From the NCBI GenBank assembly GCA_018402385.1, contig JAGYJA010000003.1, forward strand, positions 202,236 through 266,235: 64,000 nucleotides of DNA, in the 5' to 3' direction. Numbering within the stretch: the stretch's first letter is position 1; every line of letters starts with the position of its first letter. The notes under the pieces are model-generated. The model did not search any database. It was not told the origin of the DNA and was given only the letters and a program-made list of their open reading frames with translations. Positions 37,508-46,029 of this stretch are shown here, piece by piece. Origin of the DNA: Flavobacteriaceae bacterium. Its GTDB lineage: Bacteria > Bacteroidota > Bacteroidia > Flavobacteriales > Flavobacteriaceae. Made by a program: the position numbers and the translations under genes.

Positions 37508-38533
37508 CTAGAAGTCTTCGTCAAAGCTAATTTTGTTTGTTTCTTTGTCTTTGTTTGTAACACCTGCTTTTTGATATTCAGAAACGCGTTTTTCAAAGAA
37601 GTTTGTTTTTCCTTGAAGCGAAATCATATCCATAAAATCAAATGGGTTTGTGACATTGTATTCTTTTTCACATTCCAGTTCAACAAGTAGTCTGTCTGTT
37701 ACAAACTCGAGGTATTGAGTCATCAGTTTTGAATTCATTCCGATAAGACTTGCGGGAAGTGATTCTGTAATAAACTCACGTTCTATATTCAAGGCATCTA
37801 CGATAATTTCGCGAATGCGTTCTTTTGAAACTTTATTTTTGAGGTGGTGGTTGTGAAGGTGAACTGCAAAATCGCAGTGAACGCCTTCATCACGAGAAAT
37901 CAATTCATTTGAGAAGGTAAGTCCCGGCATTAAACCACGTTTTTTGAGCCAGAAGATAGAACAGAATGCTCCTGAAAAGAAGATTCCTTCCACGGCTGCA
38001 AAAGCGATTAGCCTTTCGGCGAAAGAGTCTGATTCTATCCATTTTAACGCCCAGTCAGCTTTTTTCTTGATGGCAGGAAAGTTTTCAATAGCGTTGAAGA
38101 GTCTGTCTTTTTCAACTTCGTCTTTCACATAAGTATCAATCAAAAGTGAATAGGTTTCTGAGTGGATGTTTTCCATCATAATTTGAAAACCGTAGAAAAA
38201 TTTAGCTTCGGGATATTGCACCTCGTTCACAAAATTTTCAGCGAGGTTTTCATTTACGATTCCGTCTGATGCTGCAAAAAATGCCAAGATGTGTTTTATG
38301 AAGTAGCGTTCATCGTCATTGAGTTTATTTGCCCAATCTGTTAAATCTTGATGAAGATCAATTTCTTCTGCGGTCCAGAAGCTGGCTTCACTTTTTTTAT
38401 ACCATTCCCAAATGTCGTGGTGCTGAATGGGAAAGATTACAAATCGTCCTGGGTTGTCTGTTAAAATGGGCTCTGCTGCATTCATAATTTCATCGCTTTT
38501 TTTTTGTGATTTAACTGTATTTTTTTGGTTCAT
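37508..38533 (-). CDS. nrdB: Ribonucleoside-diphosphate reductase, beta subunit (class Ia)
   Basis: The diiron radical-generating small subunit, 341 residues. The ligand and radical pattern Glu-x-x-His-x-x-x-Tyr is present in ENIHSETYS, so a stable tyrosyl radical is expected (class Ia rather than the Tyr-less Ic form). Further iron ligands lie in [11 protein letters not shown] and [11 protein letters not shown]. The C-terminal tail needed to bind NrdA is present (ISFDEDF). It is first in the nrdBA operon. A CATATTTG -7-like box lies 12-19 nt upstream. Confidence 0.97.
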   Translation of the reverse strand: MNQKNTVKSQKKSDEIMNAAEPILTDNPGRFVIFPIQHHDIWEWYKKSEASFWTAEEIDLHQDLTDWANKLNDDERYFIKHILAFFAASDGIVNENLAENFVNEVQYPEAKFFYGFQIMMENIHSETYSLLIDTYVKDEVEKDRLFNAIENFPAIKKKADWALKWIESDSFAERLIAFAAVEGIFFSGAFCSIFWLKKRGLMPGLTFSNELISRDEGVHCDFAVHLHNHHLKNKVSKERIREIIVDALNIEREFITESLPASLIGMNSKLMTQYLEFVTDRLLVELECEKEYNVTNPFDFMDMISLQGKTNFFEKRVSEYQKAGVTNKDKETNKISFDEDF

Positions 38534-38804
38534 TTCGGGACTAACAAATATGGAAAATCAGTATTGATTTTGAAAGGGGTTTTAGCAAACGTTGTCAACA
38601 AAGTTTTCAACATAGTAACAAATGACGGCTCATTATGTTTTATTAAAATTTGATTTCAAAATATTGACCATCAATGTTTTGTCTTTTATTTGTTGACTTT
38701 TTCAACAGCCGATGGAGTTGTTGCGTGAGCCCTTAATATAAGGGTGGTAAGCTCGTTTATGAATTTATAAAAAAAGGTAAAGAACATGCCATTACAAACA
38801 AAAA
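38534..38804. other. Intergenic region upstream of nrdB with DnaA-box-like 9-mers
   Basis: No gene is visible in 271 bp. It contains TTGTCAACA (38592-38600), TTTTCAACA (38604-38612) and TTTTCAACA again (38699-38707), the last within a TGTTGA-N5-TCAACA dyad (38691-38707). These are one base away from the TTATCAACA form of the DnaA box. A poor -7-like CATATTTG (minus strand, 38552-38545) is next to nrdB. Confidence 0.45.
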
Positions 38805-38825
38805 AAGTCGCCAAAAAGGCGACTT
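38805..38825 (-). terminator. Terminator of the lipoprotein gene
   Basis: An 8-bp stem (AAGTCGCC and complement) with an AAAAA loop. On the minus strand a T-run follows. It is 22 nt after the lipoprotein stop. Confidence 0.85.
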
Positions 38826-38847
38826 AATAAATGATTAAACTATAGAT

Positions 38848-39450
38848 TTAGACTAAATCATCTGCATCCATTTCGTCAATTAAGTCCCACAATTCATCCA
38901 TTTCCATATTTGTGCCTGTTGCTTTTATATAGAAACGATTGTCTTGCATGAATTGAATGACAGATTGGTTTCTTCTTTTGTCATACTCTTCAATGGCTTT
39001 CACTCCATTTTTATTGACGGTTTTTCTGGTTTTAGTTTCTGTTTCTTCTTCAAAGTCCATAGAAAAAGCCATTCTTAAACCGGCAGTTGAAATGGCTCCC
39101 ATTTCTCCTGCTCCATCAATGACTTCCACTTTAAAAGAGCGGCTTTTATCTTCTGTTGCATAGGTGGCTTCCACAGAGGCAATGTTCATCATGCCCATAG
39201 CCCCTGTTTTAAAAGCCGCGCGCTTCAGGCCGTCAACTTCATCTGGTAGCCAGGCTTTCATTTCATCGTTTGTTAATGGGGTAGCTTCAGAAAGTTCTTT
39301 GATGTTATCCTGCATTTTAGTGGATTCTTTAATCACCTTTTGAGTGTTAACTACATTGTCTTTGGCTTCTTTTGCTTTTTTAACTACCGGATTGTCTTTG
39401 CAGGCAAAAAGCAATAATGTGATTGATAAAAGAAAAATTAAGTTTTTCAT
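38848..39450 (-). CDS. Lipoprotein of unknown function
   Basis: A 200-residue lipoprotein whose signal ends LLLFAC. A Lys-rich helical linker follows (NPVVKKAKEAKDNVVNTQKVI), then an alpha/beta globular part (WLPDEVDGLKRAAF, ASVEATYATEDKSRSFKVEVIDG) and an acidic C-terminus (DELWDLIDEMDADDLV). The globular part resembles small periplasmic proteins that bind no known ligand; I do not recognise a family. It is monocistronic with its own terminator. Confidence 0.75.
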   Translation of the reverse strand: MKNLIFLLSITLLLFACKDNPVVKKAKEAKDNVVNTQKVIKESTKMQDNIKELSEATPLTNDEMKAWLPDEVDGLKRAAFKTGAMGMMNIASVEATYATEDKSRSFKVEVIDGAGEMGAISTAGLRMAFSMDFEEETETKTRKTVNKNGVKAIEEYDKRRNQSVIQFMQDNRFYIKATGTNMEMDELWDLIDEMDADDLV

Positions 39451-39530
39451 ATTGGATCAATTGGTTTAACATTATACTACTAAGTTATAAATAATTAAGT
39501 AATTTTAAAATTAATATCATCATTTTCAAA

Positions 39531-40790
39531 TTAATCAAAAACCCAAATTTGGTCTGATGAAGGATTACCACTTGTAATTCCTCCTAAAACAAATATTTTT
39601 TCAAGAAATACATTTGCTGTATGCCTATACACACCGGGCATATTTGAATTTGATGTGACCAATTCCCAGTCTGTCCCATTTTCTGTTGCCCAGATGTCAT
39701 TAAAAAAAACTCCCATTCCAAAACCTCCAATAACCCACATTTTATTGTCATATGATACTAAAGTATTTGCAGACCTTCCAGAAAATTGAGCATTTGCTGT
39801 AGCTTCTACCCAATTCACACCATCACTTGAAAACCAAACATCATTTAATGGACCTCCATCTCTTCCTCCAATCACCCAAAGCTTATTGTCAAATACAATT
39901 GATGTATGACCACGTCTAGGACTGAAGTTAGCAGATGAAGTGGCTTCAACCCAATTGATTCCATCACTTGAAAACCAAACATCATTTTTATTGTCAAACG
40001 CTTGACTTTCTCTTCCTCCAATTAACCAAATCTTATTATCAAAAACAACTGTGGAATGCTCCTGTCTAGGGGAAAAACCAGCTGACCCAGTTGCCTCAGT
40101 CCAATTGATTCCATCATTTGAAGACCAGACATCATTTCTGAGACCAAGTGTTAGGCCATCGACACCTCCCAGTACCCACATTTTATTGTTAAAAACTACT
40201 GAAGAATGATTTATTCTGGTTGGAAACCCGGGATTGGAAGTAGCAACGTTCCAGCTTACACCATCATTTGAAAAAAAAGTTTCTTCATTGAAGCTATTAT
40301 TTGCAGCACCGCCGAAGACCCAAAGATTATCCTCAAAAACTAGAGAGGTGTGATCACGAAATGCAGGAAATCCATTGGTATTTAATAATGTTCCTGAGCT
40401 TAAATTCCGGGTTGTAAAATTGTATATTTCACTGGATGTTTCCCCTCCATTTCCATCTTTTGCAACTACTCTCCAATAATATTGAGTTAATAGTTTTATT
40501 CTGTCCTCCAATGTGATTTGGGTTTCAGACAGGTTCTCCAAAAACAAGGCAGTAGCATCTTCATCTTCACTTAAATAAAAATCATAAACCACCTCATCGC
40601 CATCTGGATCTACTGAAGTATTCCAGGAAAAAGAAGGGGTTACACTTACATTGTTTGCAGTATTTGTAACCCCAATTAAATTAAAATCTTCGGGCGGCTG
40701 ATTTTGACTTTGGGAGTTGTCATCATCACTTGAGCAACTTGTAAGAAAGGCAAATATGATTGTATAAAATACTATTTCAAATCGTTTCAT
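39531..40790 (-). CDS. Kelch-like beta-propeller lipoprotein with FN3-type domain
   Basis: A 419-residue lipoprotein (signal ends FLTSCSSDDD). Residues about 33-130 form a fibronectin-III-like domain (PSFSWNTSVDPDGDEVVYDFYLS, ending YYWRVVAKDGNGG...YNFTT). The remainder contains six Kelch-type blades of about 48 residues, each with HTS(L/I)VF(D/E)(D/N)xLWV(F/I)GG followed by a DVWFSSDGINWVEAT segment. Near-identical blades suggest recent internal duplication. It is likely surface-exposed via the lipid anchor. No enzymatic motif is present. A 9-bp dyad precedes it. Confidence 0.85.
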   Translation of the reverse strand: MKRFEIVFYTIIFAFLTSCSSDDDNSQSQNQPPEDFNLIGVTNTANNVSVTPSFSWNTSVDPDGDEVVYDFYLSEDEDATALFLENLSETQITLEDRIKLLTQYYWRVVAKDGNGGETSSEIYNFTTRNLSSGTLLNTNGFPAFRDHTSLVFEDNLWVFGGAANNSFNEETFFSNDGVSWNVATSNPGFPTRINHSSVVFNNKMWVLGGVDGLTLGLRNDVWSSNDGINWTEATGSAGFSPRQEHSTVVFDNKIWLIGGRESQAFDNKNDVWFSSDGINWVEATSSANFSPRRGHTSIVFDNKLWVIGGRDGGPLNDVWFSSDGVNWVEATANAQFSGRSANTLVSYDNKMWVIGGFGMGVFFNDIWATENGTDWELVTSNSNMPGVYRHTANVFLEKIFVLGGITSGNPSSDQIWVFD

Positions 40791-40809
40791 AACATTTAAA
40801 TTTTAATAG

Positions 40810-40836
40810 TGAAATACAATATCATACTGTATTTCA
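40810..40836. promoter_or_regulatory. Inverted repeat upstream of the Kelch lipoprotein
   Basis: TGAAATACA and TGTATTTCA are exact complements separated by 9 nt, 20-46 nt upstream of the start. There is no T-run, so an operator is likelier than a terminator. Confidence 0.4.
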
Positions 40837-40887
40837 AGAGATTAAATTTATGAAAAACAACTAATAAAATAAAAAGGGAAAATAATT

Positions 40888-41457
40888 TTAACTTTTGTTT
40901 GACTTTGATACAGTTTCCAGTTCACTGTACCAATCCTCCCCAAACTTCCTGATTAAAGCATCCTTCACAAACTTATAAACCGGCACCTGAAGTTCTTTGC
41001 CAAGTGTACAAGCATCATCACAAATGGGCCATTTGTGGTAGTTTACCGCCGCAAAAGAACTGTAATTTTGAACTCTAACGGGATATAAATGACAGGAAAT
41101 GGGTTTTCTGAAATTGACTGTTCCGGCGTTGAATGCATCTTCTATGCCACAACTGGCGACACCTTTATCTGTAAACGTGACATAAGCACATTCTGCTCCA
41201 TCAACCAAAGGGGTTTCCAGATCACCTTTATCGGTCAAAATATGGGTGCCCTGTTTCTCTATAGCAGCGATGCCTTCAGGACGCAAAAAAGGTTTTACAT
41301 CTTTGTAAATTGTATCTAAAATATGCACCTCTTCTTTTTCCAAAGGAGCACCCGCTTCTCCTGCAATACAACATTCACCTTTGCAGGCGCTGAGATTGCA
41401 GACAAAATCCTTTTCGATTAAATCTTCAGAAACTATTGTTTTTCCTAGTTGAAACAT
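40888..41457 (-). CDS. DUF3109 family protein (Cys-rich)
   Basis: A soluble protein of 189 residues from ATG 41457 (MFQLGKTIVS). It carries the conserved cysteines of this family: CNLSACKGECCIAGEAG near the N-terminus, then DGAECAYV, ASCGIEDAF, SCHLYPVRV and ICDDACTLG. The spacing resembles the YkgJ-type metal or Fe-S binding group. Function is unknown. The frame stays open upstream to 41538, but a perfect -7 box lies 4 nt before this ATG, which fixes the start here. Confidence 0.85.
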   Translation of the reverse strand: MFQLGKTIVSEDLIEKDFVCNLSACKGECCIAGEAGAPLEKEEVHILDTIYKDVKPFLRPEGIAAIEKQGTHILTDKGDLETPLVDGAECAYVTFTDKGVASCGIEDAFNAGTVNFRKPISCHLYPVRVQNYSSFAAVNYHKWPICDDACTLGKELQVPVYKFVKDALIRKFGEDWYSELETVSKSNKS

Positions 41458-41461
41458 ACTG

Positions 41462-41469
41462 CAAAGATA
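41462..41469 (-). promoter_or_regulatory. -7 promoter element of DUF3109 gene (TATCTTTG)
   Basis: A perfect minus-strand TAnnTTTG match followed by CAGT and then ATG, the same box-to-start arrangement as dxs. It argues for a leaderless or nearly leaderless mRNA and against the longer N-terminus. Confidence 0.6.
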
Positions 41470-41562
41470 ACAAATCCAATGCCTCTTTTTCAGTAAAAAT
41501 GTCCCAAATGTTCTTTGTGAAAAAATTAAGTGTTTCATAGCAAAATAACTCGTTTTTCTGTC

Positions 41563-41570
41563 TAATTTTG
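41563..41570 (+). promoter_or_regulatory. -7 promoter element of marC (TAATTTTG)
   Basis: A perfect TAnnTTTG match 40 nt upstream of the marC start. Confidence 0.55.
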
Positions 41571-41610
41571 CAGCCTCAAAAATAGATGCTTAATTTAAAA
41601 ATCATTTCAT

Positions 41611-42201
41611 ATGTCTTTAGGATTTGACTGGAAGGAAATGCTTACCGCAACGATGGTACTTTTTGCGGTGATTGATATCATTGGGAGTATTCCCATTATT
41701 GTTGATTTACGAAAAAAAGTGGGGCATATTCAAAGTGAAAAAGCCTCTATTGTCGCCGCTGTATTGATGGTGGTTTTTCTCTTTGTGGGGAAAGAATTAC
41801 TCAATCTCATTGGTATTGATGTCAACTCTTTTGCAGTTGCAGGAGCATTGATTATCTTCTTTTTAGCAATAGAAATGATTCTTGGAATCAAACTTTATCG
41901 GGATGACACTCCGGAAACAGCCTCCATTGTGCCCATCGCCTTTCCATTGATTGCCGGTGCGGGAACTTTAACAACCATTTTGTCTCTTCGAGCAGAATTT
42001 GAAGTGATCAATATTATCATTGCCATTGTTTTAAATACTATCTTTGTATTTGGAGTTTTAAAGTCTTCCGGAAAAATTGAACGCCTGTTTGGAAAAAACG
42101 GAATCAACGTGATAAGAAAGATTTTTGGAGTGATTTTACTCGCCATTGCAGTTAAATTATTTGCCTCAAATGTCATGGGGCTCTTTCAACAAAACTTATA
42201 A
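41611..42201 (+). CDS. MarC family integral membrane protein
   Basis: A 196-residue protein with six predicted membrane helices in the MarC/UPF0056 pattern. It starts LTATMVLFAVIDIIGSIPIIVDL, contains the conserved PIAFPLIAGAGTLTTI loop, and ends in two helices around KIFGVILLAIAVKLF. The family was once linked to multiple antibiotic resistance but its transport role is unproven. A small membrane protein gene begins 2 nt after its stop, so the two are co-transcribed. Confidence 0.9.
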   Translation: MSLGFDWKEMLTATMVLFAVIDIIGSIPIIVDLRKKVGHIQSEKASIVAAVLMVVFLFVGKELLNLIGIDVNSFAVAGALIIFFLAIEMILGIKLYRDDTPETASIVPIAFPLIAGAGTLTTILSLRAEFEVINIIIAIVLNTIFVFGVLKSSGKIERLFGKNGINVIRKIFGVILLAIAVKLFASNVMGLFQQNL

Positions 42202-42203
42202 CA

Positions 42204-42407
42204 ATGAACATTTTTAAAAGTATTCTTGCTGTTCTCGCGCTGGGGCTTCTTATTTTTAACCTTACTATCATTGATTTTTCTGATGTGACAGGAAAAGAAA
42301 GTATCATTGCCCTAATTGGGGTTGTCGCTTGTATTTGTGCATTATTGCTTTTGGCAATCTTATACACTTCCAAAAAGATTGATGAAAAAATTAAAGAAAA
42401 AAATTAA
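42204..42407 (+). CDS. Small two-pass membrane protein
   Basis: A 67-residue protein with hydrophobic segments at about 5-23 and 33-54 and a lysine-rich C-terminal tail (KKIDEKIKEKN), so the termini probably face the cytoplasm. It begins 2 nt after marC and may be a partner or simply a neighbour of MarC. No family is recognised. Confidence 0.7.
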   Translation: MNIFKSILAVLALGLLIFNLTIIDFSDVTGKESIIALIGVVACICALLLLAILYTSKKIDEKIKEKN

Positions 42408-42448
42408 TCATTCGATTTTAGTCTTCTCAATATTTTAGTGAAAAGTGA

Positions 42449-42480
42449 AGACCTGTCAGGTTTTAAAACCTGACAGGTCT
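42449..42480. repeat. 32-bp perfect palindrome (AGACCTGTCAGGTTTT and complement)
   Basis: Two 16-bp exact complementary arms with no loop. This resembles the REP-like CCTGACAGG palindromes I recall from other Bacteroidetes genomes. It lies after the marC operon and could fold as a terminator, but its perfection suggests a mobile repeat. Confidence 0.7.
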
Positions 42481-42562
42481 GTTTAAATAGGTAAATTACA
42501 AACAGTCATTTAAATACTTCAAATCACTCCTTTTTTCTGTTGTAGAAAATAGTGGATAACAC

Positions 42563-42570
42563 TAACTTTG
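42563..42570 (+). promoter_or_regulatory. -7 promoter element of mfd (TAACTTTG)
   Basis: A perfect TAnnTTTG match ending 6 nt before the mfd ATG at 42577. The in-frame TTG at 42568 lies inside the box and is therefore not a plausible start. Confidence 0.6.
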
Positions 42571-42576
42571 GCGCCC

Positions 42577-45500
42577 ATGAGCAAAGCCATCATCGATTCG
42601 CTATTTGCAAAGTCTTCGGGAACCCGAAAACTGGGGGGGGTCCTCCCCCTAGCCCCCTCCCAAGGAGGGGCAACATTGCCTGGACAAATTTATGTAACAG
42701 GTTTGGTGGGTGCTGCTACTTCGCTGGTTCTGGCTGAGGTATTCAAAAAAACGGAACTCCCATTTCTACTCATTTTTAACGACAAAGAAGAAGCCGCTTA
42801 TCATCTCAATGATATCGAGGCCATCCTGGGCGATAAAGATGTGCTCTTCTATCCCGGAAGTTACCGTCGTCCCTATCAAATTGAAGAAACCGATAACGCC
42901 AATGTGTTGCTGCGTTCAGAAGTGTTGAACCGCATCAACTCCCGAAAAAAACCGGCAGTGATCGTCACCTATCCCGATGCCTTGTTTGAAAAGGTGGTCA
43001 CCAAAAAAGAACTGGAAAAAAACACGCTGAAAATAAGTGTGGGCGATCAACTTTCCATTGATTTTGTTAACGAAGTGCTGTTTGAATACCAATTCCACCG
43101 CACCGATTTTGTGACCGAACCCGGCGAATTTTCAGTGAGAGGTGGTATTTTGGATGTGTTTTCCTTCTCCAACGATGAGCCCTTTCGTATTGAGTTTTTT
43201 GGGGATGAGGTAGAGAGCATCCGGACCTTTGATGTGGAAACGCAGCTTTCACTGGAGCAAGTGAAAAAAATAAGTGTCATCCCCAATGTTGATGCTTCTA
43301 CCTCACAAAAAAACCGCATTAGCTTTTTAAAGTATATCAACGAAAAAACCATCGTGTTCATAAAAAACCCCAACTTACTTTACAGTGGGATTGATTCACT
43401 TTTCGCGAAAGCAGAAGAGGCTTTTTCGTCGATGAGCGACGGCATCAAACAACTGGAACCGGAAACCTTGTTTTGTACCTCATCATTGCTTAAAGAGGAG
43501 TTAAAGGGGTTTACTGCCATGGTCATGGAAAAGAGCCTTTCGGAGGAAGCCATAGATTTTAAAACAAAACCTCAACCCTCTTTCAACAAACAGTTTGATT
43601 TGCTCATTGAAAACCTCAATGAAAATTCAGAAAAAGGATATAAAAATTATATTTTCTGTTCTTCTGAACAACAAGCAAAACGTTTTCATGATATTTTTGA
43701 AGACGCTCATCTTGATGTAAAACAGTTTGAAACCGTTGTTTTTCCTTTGCACCAAGGATTTATTGATGACCTTCAAAAACGGGTGTGTTATACAGACCAT
43801 CAAATCTTTGAACGTTACCACAAATTTCAGCTTAAAAACGGCTATGCTAAAAAGCAAGCCATCACCTTAAAAGAATTGACCAGCCTTGAAATTGGTGATT
43901 ATGTCACCCACATTGACCACGGTATCGGGAAGTTTGGCGGATTGCAAAAAATTGATGTGGAGGGTAAAAAACAGGAAGCCATCAAACTGGTTTATGGCGA
44001 GCGCGACATATTGTACCTCAGCATACACTCGCTTCATAAAATATCCAAATACAACGGGAAAGACGGTAAACCACCCAAGATTTACAAATTGGGTTCCAAT
44101 GCCTGGAAAGCATTAAAACAAAAAACGAAAACCCGGGTTAAGGAAATCGCCTTCAATCTCATCGAGTTGTATGCCAAGCGAAAGCTCCAAAAAGGTTTTG
44201 CCTATGACCCCGATTCTTATTTGCAACACGAGTTAGAATCTTCTTTTATCTATGAAGATACCCCAGATCAAGTGACAGCGACTGAAGATGTCAAACGCGA
44301 TATGGAAAGCGAGCAACCTATGGACCGTTTGGTGTGTGGTGATGTGGGCTTTGGTAAAACCGAAGTCGCCATTCGTGCCGCATTTAAAGCAGTTGACAAC
44401 GGAAAGCAAGTCGCTGTTTTGGTACCCACTACCATTCTCGCCTTTCAGCACTATAAAACATTTACTGAACGCTTAAAAGAAATGCCGGTGAATGTCGATT
44501 ACCTCAACCGTTTCAGAACCGCCAAGGAGCGAAAAACTACACTGGAAAATCTGGCTTCCGGCAAGTTGGATATTGTTATAGGCACACACCAACTGGTGAA
44601 CAAAGCCGTAAAATTCAAAGACCTTGGGTTGCTCATTATTGATGAAGAACAAAAATTTGGTGTGGCTGTTAAAGACAAACTAAAGCTTATAAAGGAAAAT
44701 GTGGACACGCTTACATTGACCGCTACTCCCATTCCACGAACGCTGCAATTTAGCTTGATGGCCGCCAGGGATTTGTCGGTTATAACAACGCCACCTCCCA
44801 ACCGTTACCCTATTGAAACTAATGTAATTCGGTTTGGAGAAGAATTTATTCGGGATGCAATCAGATATGAAATCTCGCGCGGCGGACAAGTATTTTTTGT
44901 GCACAACCGCATTGAAAACATTACCGAAGTCGCCGGTTTGATTCAACGCGTGGTGCCTGATGCTAAAATTGGGATTGGTCACGGGCAAATGGAGGGAAAG
45001 AAACTGGAAAACCTGATGCTGGCCTTTATGAATGGAGAGTTTGATGTCCTGGTTTCCACCACGATTATCGAAAGCGGTCTGGATGTACCCAATGCCAATA
45101 CCATTTTTATTAACAACGCCAATAATTTTGGTTTGAGTGATTTACACCAAATGAGAGGACGTGTGGGCAGAAGCAATAAAAAGGCCTTTTGCTATTTCAT
45201 CACGCCCGAATATGCTGCCATGACTGAAGACGCCCGAAAGCGCATTACCGCCCTCGAGCAATTTTCAGAACTGGGCAGCGGGCTCAACATTGCCATGAAA
45301 GATTTGGAGATACGTGGTGCCGGTGATTTACTGGGTGGGGAACAAAGTGGTTTTATCAACGAAATTGGTTTTGATACCTATCAAAAAATACTTGCAGAAG
45401 CCATTGAAGAACTCAAAGAAAAAGAATTCAAAGACCTCTACAAAGATGAAAAAGACAAAAAATTCATCAAGGAAACCGTCATCGACACCGACTTTGAAAT

Positions 45501-45966
45501 CCTTTTTCCCGATGATTATGTCAATAACATAACAGAGCGCTTAAACCTCTACAACAAACTATCAGACCTCACACTTCGACTCCGCTCAGTAACCGAAATG
45601 GAGGAAGATTTAAAAAAGTTTGAAGCTGATTTGATAGACCGTTTTGGTGAGTTGCCGGTTCAAGTGGTCGATTTGCTGAACAGCGTGCGTGTCAAATGGA
45701 TTGCCATCAAAATGGGACTGGAACGTGTCGTGATGAAACAAGGCAAATTTGTGGGCTATTTTATCGCCGACCAGGAATCCGGGTTTTATCAAAGTGATGG
45801 ATTTAACAAAGTACTCCAGTTTGTTCAAAGTCAATCAGGTCTTGTAAAAATCAAAGAAAAACAAACCCGCACCGGTTTGCGATTGTTGCTGAGTTTTGAG
45901 CACGTAAAATCTGTGAAGCAGGCGTTGGTTGTTTTGGAGCGGTTTATTAATTTTTCTGAAGCTTAA
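42577..45966 (+). CDS. mfd: Transcription-repair coupling factor
   Basis: The Mfd translocase that removes stalled RNA polymerase and recruits UvrA, about 1129 residues from ATG 42577. The UvrB-like N-terminal region is followed by the RNA-polymerase interaction domain (LEIGDYVTHIDHGIGKF near residue 440) and RecG-like helicase motifs: Walker A GDVGFGKTEVA, DEEQKFGV (DEEQ box), TLTATPIPRTL, and the RGRVGRS motif VI. A C-terminal TRCF domain ends the protein. Within the first 30 codons an in-frame palindromic repeat encodes GGVLPLAPSQGG, which looks inserted. Confidence 0.97.
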   Translation: MSKAIIDSLFAKSSGTRKLGGVLPLAPSQGGATLPGQIYVTGLVGAATSLVLAEVFKKTELPFLLIFNDKEEAAYHLNDIEAILGDKDVLFYPGSYRRPYQIEETDNANVLLRSEVLNRINSRKKPAVIVTYPDALFEKVVTKKELEKNTLKISVGDQLSIDFVNEVLFEYQFHRTDFVTEPGEFSVRGGILDVFSFSNDEPFRIEFFGDEVESIRTFDVETQLSLEQVKKISVIPNVDASTSQKNRISFLKYINEKTIVFIKNPNLLYSGIDSLFAKAEEAFSSMSDGIKQLEPETLFCTSSLLKEELKGFTAMVMEKSLSEEAIDFKTKPQPSFNKQFDLLIENLNENSEKGYKNYIFCSSEQQAKRFHDIFEDAHLDVKQFETVVFPLHQGFIDDLQKRVCYTDHQIFERYHKFQLKNGYAKKQAITLKELTSLEIGDYVTHIDHGIGKFGGLQKIDVEGKKQEAIKLVYGERDILYLSIHSLHKISKYNGKDGKPPKIYKLGSNAWKALKQKTKTRVKEIAFNLIELYAKRKLQKGFAYDPDSYLQHELESSFIYEDTPDQVTATEDVKRDMESEQPMDRLVCGDVGFGKTEVAIRAAFKAVDNGKQVAVLVPTTILAFQHYKTFTERLKEMPVNVDYLNRFRTAKERKTTLENLASGKLDIVIGTHQLVNKAVKFKDLGLLIIDEEQKFGVAVKDKLKLIKENVDTLTLTATPIPRTLQFSLMAARDLSVITTPPPNRYPIETNVIRFGEEFIRDAIRYEISRGGQVFFVHNRIENITEVAGLIQRVVPDAKIGIGHGQMEGKKLENLMLAFMNGEFDVLVSTTIIESGLDVPNANTIFINNANNFGLSDLHQMRGRVGRSNKKAFCYFITPEYAAMTEDARKRITALEQFSELGSGLNIAMKDLEIRGAGDLLGGEQSGFINEIGFDTYQKILAEAIEELKEKEFKDLYKDEKDKKFIKETVIDTDFEILFPDDYVNNITERLNLYNKLSDLTLRLRSVTEMEEDLKKFEADLIDRFGELPVQVVDLLNSVRVKWIAIKMGLERVVMKQGKFVGYFIADQESGFYQSDGFNKVLQFVQSQSGLVKIKEKQTRTGLRLLLSFEHVKSVKQALVVLERFINFSEA
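42632..42671. repeat. REP-like GC-rich palindrome inside the mfd reading frame
   Basis: A G8 run, CCTCCCCC, and then CCCCTCC-N3-GGAGGGG form a GC-rich inverted repeat in otherwise AT-rich DNA. It is translated as GGVLPLAPSQGGA. Peptides of this type are, from memory, a mark of a repeat that inserts in coding and noncoding DNA in Bacteroidetes. Confidence 0.6.
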
Positions 45967-45978
45967 AAACTTAAAAAT

Positions 45979-46011
45979 AAAAAACCCTGTCCATTACAGA
46001 CAGGGTTTTTT
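45979..46011. terminator. Bidirectional terminator between mfd and the T9SS locus
   Basis: A 13-bp perfect stem (AAAAAACCCTGTC and complement) with a 7-nt loop and flanking A/T runs, between convergent genes. Confidence 0.9.
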
Positions 46012-46029
46012 GGTTGGTTAGTTAATTAG

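Noticed and set aside
38592..38707. Possible replication origin or dif site from the TTTTCAACA cluster
   Set aside because: No dnaA, dnaN, parAB or gidA lies nearby and there is no AT-rich unwinding array with more boxes; promoter regulation of nrd is the simpler reading.
42420..42680. Insertion sequence remnant from the two palindromes near mfd
   Set aside because: There is no transposase fragment and no target-site duplication; REP-like elements explain them better.
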